Positions 1 to 7,421 of a stretch of 64,000 nt of DNA are shown here, piece after piece. The notes under the pieces were generated by a model, which was given only the letters and a program-made list of their open reading frames with translations, was not told the DNA's origin and ran no database searches. A program made the translations under genes and the position numbers. Source of the stretch: BACL27 sp964203235. Its GTDB lineage: Bacteria; Actinomycetota; Acidimicrobiia; Acidimicrobiales; Ilumatobacteraceae. The first letter of the stretch is position 1; each line of letters begins with the position of its first letter. The stretch covers positions 558,001 to 622,000 of the forward strand of contig CAXNLE010000001.1 in assembly GCA_964203235.1 (NCBI GenBank), written 5' to 3'.

Positions 1-1
1 A

Positions 2-2452
2 AATCAGATTCATTTTGTTGGCACATTAAATGGTGTTGAAACAAGACTTGTTCCTCCAACGAAAATCCCGCTAACACTTTTAGATGTGCGCGGTTTTAGA
101 CGAAATCTTTCATTTACGTCGTTCAAAACGAATCTGTATGCTGCGCTGCTGTTGCGTCGAGCGATCAATAATGCCGTCACTCTTTTGCACATCCTGAAGC
201 CAGGAGTCGTAATTTCTGTTGGCGGTTATGGAAGTGTTCCTGCAACTCGTGCTGCAGGCCGACTGAAGATACCAGTTGTCACAGTTTCTTACGATCGATT
301 ACCGGGTCGCGCAACTCGGTTGCAGGCTCGTCGGGCTGCGGCAACTGCTGTGGCCTATTTGCCAACTAAATTACCGAATGCAACTTTGACCGGCGCGCCA
401 GTGCGTCGCTCGATACGAAACCTAGATATCACATCAACGCGCGATGCTGCTCGCTTGCGATTCGGTTTGCCAAAAACTGGCAAAGTTATTGCAGTAACTG
501 GGGGCTCGCTGGGCTCAGCATTTCTAAACAAACTCACGCGAGAGTTAGTCGAACTACATCACGATCGTGAAGATCTTTCAATAATACATTTGACGGGCGA
601 AAGATATTTGAATGCTGATCTGCCGAAACATAAAAATGCAGACGGCATTTTTTATCTCAGGTTGCCAACTACTGATTTTATGCACGATATTTATTCAGCA
701 AGTGATTTAGTTATATCTCGCGCTGGGGCAAGCACGGTTGCCGAACTGGCAACAGTCGGTCGTGCAAGTGTTCTTATCCCGTGGAAGCAGTCTGCAGACA
801 ATCACCAACAATTTAATGCTCAGTGGTTAGTCGATTCAGGTGGAGCAATGGTTGTCGACGAAGATGAAGTTTCTCAACAGCAAATTTGTAATGCCGTAAT
901 TGCGTTGATTGATAATCAAGAGAAATTACTAGCGATGAGCCAGTGCGCGCGCGTGGCTGGCAAGTTGCATCGAGATTCTGGGCTTGTGAAACTAATTTCA
1001 CTGGTCGCTAGCGATAAATCGTCAGACTTAGATTTGACAGTTTTCAGGCTTGATAAAAGGCGCAAAATTCACATTGTTGGCGTGGGCGGGCCAGGAATGT
1101 CGGCGATAGCAACTGTGCTTGCGGAGATGGGTCATGGTGTTTCTGGTAGCGATATCTACGACACTGAAGTAATTGAACGGCTAAGAAAAGTTGGTGTGAA
1201 AATTAATATTGGGCATAACCCTGATGTAGTTACAAACTGTGACCTCGTTACTGGTTCTCCAGCGATACCAAAAAGCAATATTGAATATCAAAAAGCAGCA
1301 AGTTCAAACATTAAAGTTTTGTCTCGAGCCGAGATTCTTTCTGCGATTTGTAGTCTGGCACAAAGTGTTGGCGTGGCAGGGACGCACGGTAAAACTACGA
1401 CGTCATCAATGCTGACGGCGATTCTGATTGAAGCAAAACTCAACCCAAGTTATTTAATTGGCGGTGATGTCAATGACTTTGGTCGAGGCGCATCATGGAC
1501 AGGGAGTGATTTGTTCGTCGTTGAGGCAGATGAAAGCGACTCAACACATCTGCAGTTGCCACTCATGGGTGCAATTTTGACAAATGTTGATATTGATCAC
1601 TTGGATAATTTTCAAACGTTTGATGCAATCCGTGAAAGTTTTAAAGAATTCATTCGCAAAGTCAATGGTCCACGAGTTTTGTGTGTCGACGACCCATACT
1701 GCGCCGAAATCGCCCAACAACTCGGCTCAATTACTTACAGTGCCTCGGTTAGCAATGCGAAAACTGAATCACTTGTGAATGCAGATTTTGTGGCCAGTGA
1801 AATTACGTTTAATAATGGCGCAGCACAATTTACAGTGTCACAAAATATTGCTACCAAAAAAGTATTACTAGGTGAAGTCAACATTCAGCTTCGCGGTATT
1901 CATAATGTTCGCAATGCACTCGGTGCGCTAGTCATGGCAATTAATCTTGGCGCAAGTTTCTCAGAAGCTGCAACGGCTCTTGCAAAGTTCGGTGGTGTTG
2001 CGCGTCGGTTTGATAATCACGGCACCCACCGTGGCATTACATACGTAGACGACTATGCCCATTTACCCAACGAGATTTCAGCGGTGCTAGCCGGTGCGCG
2101 AGATAAATCTGATTCATGGTCGCGAGTAGTGGCAGTATTTCAACCAAATCGTTTCAATCGAATGTCGGTGATTTCGCATCTCTACGCCAATGCCTTCAGT
2201 GATGCTGATCTGGTTGTTGTCACAGATATTTATGCTTCGGGCACAGCCGCAATTGCTGGTGTCACCGGCGAATTGGTTGTCAACGCAATCCGAACTGCAC
2301 ATCCAAAACTGAAAGTGATTTACCAACCAAAACGCAGTGATCTAATAGAATTTTTAGATGGTGAGCTCAAGTCTGGAGACCTTTGCATTTCAATGGGTTG
2401 TGGTGATATTGCCATGCTCCCTTCAGAACTAATTTCACGAAAGTCGAACTAG
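2..2452 (+). CDS. murG-murC: MurG-MurC fusion protein (5' partial): lipid II GlcNAc transferase joined to UDP-MurNAc:L-alanine ligase
   Basis: One open frame of 816 visible codons enters from the left edge, so the true start is outside the window. Visible residues 1 to about 345 are MurG, which adds GlcNAc to lipid I at the inner membrane face. They include the GGYGSVP loop, the GGSLGSAFLN glycine-rich loop and the C-terminal SRAGASTVAEL and DNHQQFNA donor-site motifs. From about residue 354 the chain is a full MurC: GVGGPGMSAIA, the ATP loop GTHGKTTT (about 460-467), EADESDS, NVDIDHLD, GIHNVRNA and DDYAH. MurC adds L-Ala to UDP-MurNAc in the cytoplasm. No stop and no ribosome site lies between the halves; a TTG at 1034 is the only plausible internal start. 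The usual HEQN-type MurG motif reads SYDRLPG here. The next gene starts 3 bases after the stop. Confidence 0.9.
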   Translation, partial: NQIHFVGTLNGVETRLVPPTKIPLTLLDVRGFRRNLSFTSFKTNLYAALLLRRAINNAVTLLHILKPGVVISVGGYGSVPATRAAGRLKIPVVTVSYDRLPGRATRLQARRAAATAVAYLPTKLPNATLTGAPVRRSIRNLDITSTRDAARLRFGLPKTGKVIAVTGGSLGSAFLNKLTRELVELHHDREDLSIIHLTGERYLNADLPKHKNADGIFYLRLPTTDFMHDIYSASDLVISRAGASTVAELATVGRASVLIPWKQSADNHQQFNAQWLVDSGGAMVVDEDEVSQQQICNAVIALIDNQEKLLAMSQCARVAGKLHRDSGLVKLISLVASDKSSDLDLTVFRLDKRRKIHIVGVGGPGMSAIATVLAEMGHGVSGSDIYDTEVIERLRKVGVKINIGHNPDVVTNCDLVTGSPAIPKSNIEYQKAASSNIKVLSRAEILSAICSLAQSVGVAGTHGKTTTSSMLTAILIEAKLNPSYLIGGDVNDFGRGASWTGSDLFVVEADESDSTHLQLPLMGAILTNVDIDHLDNFQTFDAIRESFKEFIRKVNGPRVLCVDDPYCAEIAQQLGSITYSASVSNAKTESLVNADFVASEITFNNGAAQFTVSQNIATKKVLLGEVNIQLRGIHNVRNALGALVMAINLGASFSEAATALAKFGGVARRFDNHGTHRGITYVDDYAHLPNEISAVLAGARDKSDSWSRVVAVFQPNRFNRMSVISHLYANAFSDADLVVVTDIYASGTAAIAGVTGELVVNAIRTAHPKLKVIYQPKRSDLIEFLDGELKSGDLCISMGCGDIAMLPSELISRKSN

Positions 2453-2455
2453 CCA

Positions 2456-4618
2456 GTGATCACCGAAATCACGCATGTTAGCGATAAAGATTTATCACGA
2501 ATCGCATCGCTATTAGGGGATCGTGTAACCGAAAACGAATCACTCGCGCAGTACACGACCTACAGAGTTGGTGGTTCAGCGGCGTTATTCATGCGTGTGG
2601 TAACAGTTGAAGATCTTCATTCGCTGTCTCGAGCGTTATCTAAAGTCAAGGTTCCTGTCGTCGTGATAGGTCGTGGTAGCAACATGTTGGTCAGTGATCG
2701 TGGCTTTCGTGGCATCGCGGTCACACTTGGACCATTCGCTGAGATAATAAATTTTCCGACCGCCGGTGGTACTCCAATTGTGATTGCTGGGGCGATGGCA
2801 CCTCTTCCTATCTTGGCGCGTCAAAGTGTCCATCATGGTTTAACCGGGCTCGAGTGGGCAGTCGGAGTACCAGGTGCAATAGGTGGGGCGGTGCGAATGA
2901 ATGCGGGCGGTCACGGCGCCGACATGATTGCTTCATTGCTTAGCGTGCGATTGTTTCACCTCGAGCGCGGGATCGAAGCAAATGTTTCTGCTGCTGATTT
3001 GGGTTTGCGATTTCGTGGATCAGATTTAACCGATGATCATGTCGTATTATCTGCAACTTTGCGTTTGAGTTGGGGCGACACAATTGCGGGGCAAGCGAGA
3101 TTGTCGGAGATTGTGAAGTGGCGCCGCGAAAATCAACCGGGTGGGCAAAATGCAGGTTCGGTTTTTGTTAATCCAGTAGCGGGAGTTACGTCTGCAGGCG
3201 AATTAATTGACCAACTCGGATTGCGTGGATACCGAGTTCGTTCGGCGTGCGTCTCAGACAAGCACGCAAACTTCATTCAATCCGACGAAGGCGGGAGCGC
3301 CGACGATGTCGTCGAGCTGATGACTTTCGTTCGTCAGCGTGTCAGCGAAGCACACGGCATTGATCTTCGAAGCGAGATTCGGTTAGTTGGTTTTCCAACA
3401 GCAATCAGTTCTGAAGCAGGTGCACAAAATCTTAAGCCGTCAAACTCGAACTCTCAACTAGATGCAGCATTCGGTGTTTCTACTAATCCTGACTCGTCGC
3501 TAACTGTTCCGGTTATTTCTGAAAAACTTTCAGACGATGTGCTTGCGGAGTTGCGAGATGCATTTGAAGGCAATGCAACTCCGATCAGCATTTTTAGAGG
3601 CCCAAAACAAGATGTGCATGTTGTCGAATACGAACTTGACGACAAACTTGAGCCGATAGTCAAAGATTCAACAAGTTTTCTCGATGCAGATGTCCCGACG
3701 GTTATCGAAAAACCGAAAATCGAAGCGGTCGCACCGGTATCTGATGGCCCTAAGCGAGCTGTGATTATTGACGAAGATCTACGGTTGCCAACTGATAGTA
3801 CGTTTCCAATTGATGCTCAAACCGAGACAGTAAACATTGCTCCGACTTCTACGACTTTTGTAATCAATGATGACGCGTCGGAAGGTGTTGAGCGCGAAGT
3901 GAGAATTAAGAAGTCAATGCGAAGGCGAACCAGGTTGTTGATTGCTGGGTCTGCCATTTTCTTCGTAATTTCGTTAGTGCTTGTGGTCTTAGCGTCACCA
4001 ATAATTGCTGTGCGTGATGTTGAAATTGAAGGTTCTAATTATATGAACAAAGATCTATTGACCTCCGTTGAGCAGTCACTTATAGGTAAACCTTTACTAA
4101 CAGTTGATACTCGTGAGGCATCGCGTCGGCTAGAAGAAGACCCTTGGGTTGAGACTGTGCGTATAAGACAATTTTTCCCGGCGACTTTACTAATTGAGAT
4201 CGCAGAGCGTGTTCCAGTTGCTTGGTTTATCGGTGTTGACAATCGCGCTCGAATTGTTGACGCACAAGGCCGAGTTTTAGCCGTTGAAGATGGACAGCCA
4301 ACTGAATATCTACAGATCACGGGTGTTGGTCCAAACCTCTCGCCGGGCAATAGCGCCGGTGCTCTGTATAAGGCCGCAGCACAGTTGGCAACAGGATTAC
4401 CCGACGAGTTGTCGGTGCTTGTGTTGAACGTAGGTACTGGCGGCCCTAATCAGCTGGTTATGACGCTTAGATCTGGCACTCTCGTTAATTTTGGTGAGCC
4501 TGTAGATGTGCTGAATAAGCTGATAAGTCTGGTGGTGCTGCTTCGGCGGCAAGACTCAAAGCAGATCGTCTTTATTGACTTAAGTAATCCAGACATCCCA
4601 ACGGTCCAGTCAAAGTAG
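2456..4618 (+). CDS. murB-ftsQ: MurB-FtsQ fusion protein: UDP-N-acetylenolpyruvoylglucosamine reductase joined to divisome protein FtsQ
   Basis: The frame starts with GTG, 3 bases after the upstream stop, and runs 720 codons. Residues 1-312 are a complete MurB, the FAD/NADPH enzyme that makes UDP-MurNAc: YTTYRVGGSA, GRGSNMLVSD, GVPGAIGGAVRMNAGG, GSVFVNP with the proton-donor Ser at about 235, and the late Glu at about 307 in LRSEIRLVG. Residues about 313-485 form a hydrophilic, acidic, low-complexity linker. A basic patch (KKSMRRRTR) precedes one membrane helix (about 494-517). After it come a POTRA domain (RDVEIEGSNYMNKDLL...) and the FtsQ beta domain, which sit outside the membrane. The topology works: the enzyme stays cytoplasmic, tethered to the FtsQ N-terminus. 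The open frame through a 170-residue linker argues against a sequencing artefact. Confidence 0.92.
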   Translation: MITEITHVSDKDLSRIASLLGDRVTENESLAQYTTYRVGGSAALFMRVVTVEDLHSLSRALSKVKVPVVVIGRGSNMLVSDRGFRGIAVTLGPFAEIINFPTAGGTPIVIAGAMAPLPILARQSVHHGLTGLEWAVGVPGAIGGAVRMNAGGHGADMIASLLSVRLFHLERGIEANVSAADLGLRFRGSDLTDDHVVLSATLRLSWGDTIAGQARLSEIVKWRRENQPGGQNAGSVFVNPVAGVTSAGELIDQLGLRGYRVRSACVSDKHANFIQSDEGGSADDVVELMTFVRQRVSEAHGIDLRSEIRLVGFPTAISSEAGAQNLKPSNSNSQLDAAFGVSTNPDSSLTVPVISEKLSDDVLAELRDAFEGNATPISIFRGPKQDVHVVEYELDDKLEPIVKDSTSFLDADVPTVIEKPKIEAVAPVSDGPKRAVIIDEDLRLPTDSTFPIDAQTETVNIAPTSTTFVINDDASEGVEREVRIKKSMRRRTRLLIAGSAIFFVISLVLVVLASPIIAVRDVEIEGSNYMNKDLLTSVEQSLIGKPLLTVDTREASRRLEEDPWVETVRIRQFFPATLLIEIAERVPVAWFIGVDNRARIVDAQGRVLAVEDGQPTEYLQITGVGPNLSPGNSAGALYKAAAQLATGLPDELSVLVLNVGTGGPNQLVMTLRSGTLVNFGEPVDVLNKLISLVVLLRRQDSKQIVFIDLSNPDIPTVQSK

Positions 4619-4657
4619 GGCATTGGCGAGATGCCTGCGGAGGGTTAAGAAACATGG

Positions 4658-4663
4658 CAGACT
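4658..4663 (+). promoter_or_regulatory. Putative -10 element of the ftsZ promoter
   Basis: CAGACT, one mismatch from the TAGACT seen before thrS, pgsA, yajC and alaS, lies 7 bases before the leader ATG at 4671. No clear -35 box is visible. The 79-base gap also holds a weak 5-bp inverted repeat (4619-4635). Confidence 0.3.
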
Positions 4664-4670
4664 AGGGGCG

Positions 4671-4697
4671 ATGATTTTGTTTGCAGGTTTATTTTAA
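4671..4697 (+). CDS. Possible 8-codon leader peptide upstream of ftsZ
   Basis: ATG ATT TTG TTT GCA GGT TTA TTT TAA encodes MILFAGLF. Its TAA is immediately followed by the ftsZ ATG, in the same frame with no base between. A CAGACT hexamer (4658-4663) ends 7 bases before its ATG, the same spacing as the putative leaderless promoters elsewhere in the window. Translation of this frame could deliver ribosomes to ftsZ by termination-reinitiation, since ftsZ lacks a good Shine-Dalgarno. This is inference; a frame this short can arise by chance. Confidence 0.35.
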   Translation: MILFAGLF

Positions 4698-5810
4698 ATG
4701 GCGGGTCAGCCTCAGAATTATCTCGCAATCATCAAAGTTATTGGTGTTGGCGGTGGTGGAGTTAATGCGATCAATCGAATGATCGAATCCGGAATGCGCG
4801 GAGTTCAATTCATTGCGATAAACACAGACGCTCAGCAGTTACTTATGAGTGACGCGGACACGAAAATAGATATTGGTCGCGAGTTAACTAGGGGCCTTGG
4901 CGCTGGCGCTGATCCAGAAGTGGGTCGTCAGGCAGCAGAACAACATCGTGCCGAAATTCAAGAAATTATTGCGGGTGCAGACATGGTATTTATCACCGCT
5001 GGCGAAGGTGGTGGAACAGGAACTGGTGCAGCACCGATTGTTGCTGAGATTGCCAAATCTGAGGGTGCTCTGACCGTGGCAATTGTTACTCGCCCGTTTG
5101 CTTTTGAAGGTCGTCGTCGAGCAGTACAAGCAGATGCAGGTATTGCCGCTCTTAAAGAAAAAGTCGACACTCTTGTGGTTATTCCTAATGAAAGATTGTT
5201 GGCGATCTCTACAGAGAAGACAACTTTACTTGAGGCATTCAAGCGAGCCGACGATGTGTTGTATCAGGGCGTTTCTGGTATTACTGGTTTAATTACGACA
5301 CCAGGTTTAATAAATACTGACTTCGCCGATGTTAAGGCTGTTTTGGCAAATGCAGGCACTGCATTGATGGGTACCGGTTCTGCAACTGGAGAAAATCGCG
5401 CGACAGTAGCTGCAAATGCGGCGATCAATTCACCAATGCTTGAGGCATCGCTTGAAGGTGCTCGTGGCGTGATTGTAAATATCACTGGCCCATCAAATGT
5501 CGGGTTGTTTGAAGTAACGAATGCAATGGAGATTCTGCGAAGTGTCGCACATCAAGACGCAAACATTATTCACGGTTTAGTTATTGATGACGATATCAAT
5601 GACGAAGTTCGAGTCACGGTTGTGGCTGCTGGTTTTGATCGATGGGATGGTTCGTCACAGCGTGCAACCTCTCGTAGTGATGGTCGCAATACGGCGACTT
5701 CGGGTACGACTCGTCCAGACGTCAAGTCTGTGCGACCAAAAGATTTATTTGGTGGTTCTGATCCGTTGATCAACGATGACGACGACGACCTTCCATCTTT
5801 TCTGAAGTAA
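4698..5810 (+). CDS. ftsZ: Cell division GTPase FtsZ
   Basis: FtsZ polymerises into the Z-ring and recruits the divisome. The 370-residue protein has the nucleotide-binding GVGGGGVNAINRM, the tubulin signature GEGGGTGTGAAP (about 102-113), VTRPFAFEGRRR, the T7 loop NTDFADVK that completes the next subunit's GTPase site, and GDEVRVTVVAAGFD-like text near 300. The AGE before GGGTGTG is the actinobacterial form. A short linker ends in an acidic run and LPSFLK, the C-terminal peptide that would bind SepF; no ftsA is present. The N-terminal extension before the GTPase fold is very short. Confidence 0.97.
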   Translation: MAGQPQNYLAIIKVIGVGGGGVNAINRMIESGMRGVQFIAINTDAQQLLMSDADTKIDIGRELTRGLGAGADPEVGRQAAEQHRAEIQEIIAGADMVFITAGEGGGTGTGAAPIVAEIAKSEGALTVAIVTRPFAFEGRRRAVQADAGIAALKEKVDTLVVIPNERLLAISTEKTTLLEAFKRADDVLYQGVSGITGLITTPGLINTDFADVKAVLANAGTALMGTGSATGENRATVAANAAINSPMLEASLEGARGVIVNITGPSNVGLFEVTNAMEILRSVAHQDANIIHGLVIDDDINDEVRVTVVAAGFDRWDGSSQRATSRSDGRNTATSGTTRPDVKSVRPKDLFGGSDPLINDDDDDLPSFLK

Positions 5811-5817
5811 TCGTTGA

Positions 5818-6513
5818 GTGTCGGTGACGACATATAGTTCGCCAAACTTAGAGGCAATTAACGAGCGTGTTTCGGAAATTCGCACGCGCATTTCAAATGC
5901 AGGTGGCAAAAGCGTTAAGTTAATTGCAGTCACCAAAACTTTTGATGCAACTGCCATGACTAGCGCTTTTTCATCTGGATGTGACGCAGTCGGCGAGAAC
6001 TATGCGCAAGAGTTAATCGCAAAGTCTGAGCAAGTGCCAAAAGATCAACGATTGCCCGTGCACTTTATTGGGCGATTGCAAAGTAATAAAATCAGATCGC
6101 TTGTCAATTTTGTTGATGTTTGGCAGAGCGTTGACCGGCTCAGTTTGATAGATGAAATCGCCAAGCGCTGCCTGACGGTAAATCCCGTAAAACTAATCAA
6201 GCCAGTGCAGATTATGTTGCAAGTCAACTCAACAAATGAGCCTGATAAGGGTGGCTGTGAGCCGAGCGATGTTGAGGCTTTATACATAAAGGCTCAAAGC
6301 CTTGGTCTAGATGTCATTGGGTTAATGACCGTTGGGCCAACGCAAAGCAATACGACAGCGACTCGAAATGCCTTTCGTCTTGTCGGCAAAATAGCCCATG
6401 AATTAGGTCTCAAAGAGTTAAGTATGGGGATGACCGCAGACCTCGAAATAGCAGTAGAAGAAGGTTCAACCGCTGTACGCATAGGGTCAGGATTGTTCGG
6501 CGCGAGGATCTAA
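5818..6513 (+). CDS. yggS: YggS/PLPBP-family pyridoxal-phosphate homeostasis protein
   Basis: This is a small single-domain PLP-binding barrel protein of 231 residues. Such proteins carry PLP but have no known enzyme activity and act in vitamin B6 and amino-acid homeostasis. Diagnostic text: LIAVTKTF with the PLP lysine, VGENYAQEL, HFIGRLQSNKIRSLV, GLMTVGP and SMGMTADLEIAVEEGSTAVRIGSGLFG. It starts with GTG 7 bases after ftsZ; a second in-frame GTG lies two codons on. The position between ftsZ and sepF is conserved in many Gram-positive bacteria, suggesting cotranscription with the division genes. Confidence 0.93.
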   Translation: MSVTTYSSPNLEAINERVSEIRTRISNAGGKSVKLIAVTKTFDATAMTSAFSSGCDAVGENYAQELIAKSEQVPKDQRLPVHFIGRLQSNKIRSLVNFVDVWQSVDRLSLIDEIAKRCLTVNPVKLIKPVQIMLQVNSTNEPDKGGCEPSDVEALYIKAQSLGLDVIGLMTVGPTQSNTTATRNAFRLVGKIAHELGLKELSMGMTADLEIAVEEGSTAVRIGSGLFGARI

Positions 6514-6553
6514 AAGCGCAGACTAAGTCACGTTTTAAAAGCATTCAGGCAAG

Positions 6554-6559
6554 TAAACT
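6554..6559 (+). promoter_or_regulatory. Putative -10 element for leaderless sepF transcript
   Basis: TAAACT ends 6 bases before the sepF ATG. No Shine-Dalgarno is present, so transcription would begin at or next to the start codon. Confidence 0.45.
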
Positions 6560-6565
6560 ATAGGG

Positions 6566-7141
6566 ATGTCAATGTTTCGACGCGCGATGGATTATCTGGG
6601 TCTAGGCGATGATGGTTCTTATGACGGCTTCCAAGACGAGCCGCAAATCGACCAAGGTTTTGGCAGGGACATTCGTGATGACCGCCGCGGTTTTCAAGGA
6701 GATGGGCTAGAACACGGTCAAGGCGACGGGCTAGAACACGGTCAACGTCAAGGTAGTCGATCGCGTTTTGATGACCCTGATGGCCTCGGCGATATGCGGG
6801 CAGAGGCATCAATTCGCAGGCAACAAGAACAGCACGACTCTGGTGTAACGCTTAGGCCTCCAGCTGGTCGACGTGCTGAAGCAAGTGTTCGATCGGTAGC
6901 ACCTTCATCTAAGCCGATTACAGTTTGCCCGCAAAGTTACGAAGAGGTCAAAGGAATTGTGGATCATTTCAGAAAAGGCACTCCCGTGATAATCGACCTG
7001 CAAGACACCGATACGAAGGTGATGCGTCGAATTCTTGATTTTGCGAGTGGTGTTTGTTATGCCCAAGGTGGAGGAATGGAAAAAGTCAGCACGGGCGTGT
7101 TTATGATGAAACCTTCTGGGGCTCGAGTTACTCGAGGCTAG
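6566..7141 (+). CDS. sepF: Cell division protein SepF
   Basis: SepF tethers FtsZ to the membrane and replaces FtsA in actinobacteria. The 191-residue protein starts with the amphipathic membrane-targeting helix MSMFRRAMDYLGLG. A hydrophilic linker of about 95 residues follows, then the C-terminal SepF dimer/FtsZ-binding domain (about 117-187: ITVCPQSYEEV, GTPVIIDLQD, FASGVCYAQGG, GVFMMKP). The linker contains an exact octapeptide duplication (GDGLEHGQ twice). The FtsZ C-terminus encoded just upstream is its expected partner. Confidence 0.95.
   Translation: MSMFRRAMDYLGLGDDGSYDGFQDEPQIDQGFGRDIRDDRRGFQGDGLEHGQGDGLEHGQRQGSRSRFDDPDGLGDMRAEASIRRQQEQHDSGVTLRPPAGRRAEASVRSVAPSSKPITVCPQSYEEVKGIVDHFRKGTPVIIDLQDTDTKVMRRILDFASGVCYAQGGGMEKVSTGVFMMKPSGARVTRG
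6698..6745 (+). repeat. 24-base in-frame tandem duplication in sepF linker
   Basis: Two 24-base copies (6698-6721 and 6722-6745) each encode GDGLEHGQ and differ at only two bases. They lie in the disordered linker, so the duplication changes linker length without touching either functional end. Confidence 0.9.
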
Positions 7142-7162
7142 AACTAGTCGAAAGTTTAAAAT

Positions 7163-7414
7163 ATGCGATCACTTTTATGTAATGCAGTGTCACTTTTTAC
7201 GATGATGATCATCGTACGAGTGGTACTTTCTTGGTTTCCTTCGACAAGTGGTGGGTTCATCGCCCAAGTTTCTTATTTTGTCGGTCGCATTACTGAGCCA
7301 GTCTTAAGCGCAGTGCGTCAAAAATTGCCCCGCACTGGTGCAATTGATTTTTCTTCCTTGATTGTGTTGTTATTCCTGCAGATTGTTGTGCAGGGCATGA
7401 TCCTGAGATGTTAA
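7163..7414 (+). CDS. yggT: YggT-family small membrane protein
   Basis: This 83-residue protein has two hydrophobic helices (about 5-22 and 60-80) around the family-type segment RVVLSWFPSTSGG and a RITEPVLSAVRQKLPRTGAIDFSSLI stretch. YggT proteins are inner-membrane proteins found beside sepF and divIVA in Gram-positive division clusters; a role in osmotic stress or division is suggested but not settled. It follows sepF by 21 bases. divIVA, the usual next gene, is absent and ileS follows directly. Confidence 0.85.
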   Translation: MRSLLCNAVSLFTMMIIVRVVLSWFPSTSGGFIAQVSYFVGRITEPVLSAVRQKLPRTGAIDFSSLIVLLFLQIVVQGMILRC

Positions 7415-7421
7415 GTCGCGC

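Noticed and set aside
1030..1065. Separate murC start at TTG 1034
   Set aside because: No stop ends MurG before it and no ribosome site precedes it, so a read-through fusion is the simpler reading; an additional internal start is not excluded.
4619..4635. GGCAT-N7-ATGCC as an ftsQ terminator
   Set aside because: Only 5 bp of stem and no U-run; probably chance.
7415..7421. T-box or other riboswitch before ileS, thrS, hisS, aspS or alaS
   Set aside because: The gaps are 7 to 107 bases and contain no T-box sequence or antiterminator-like folds.
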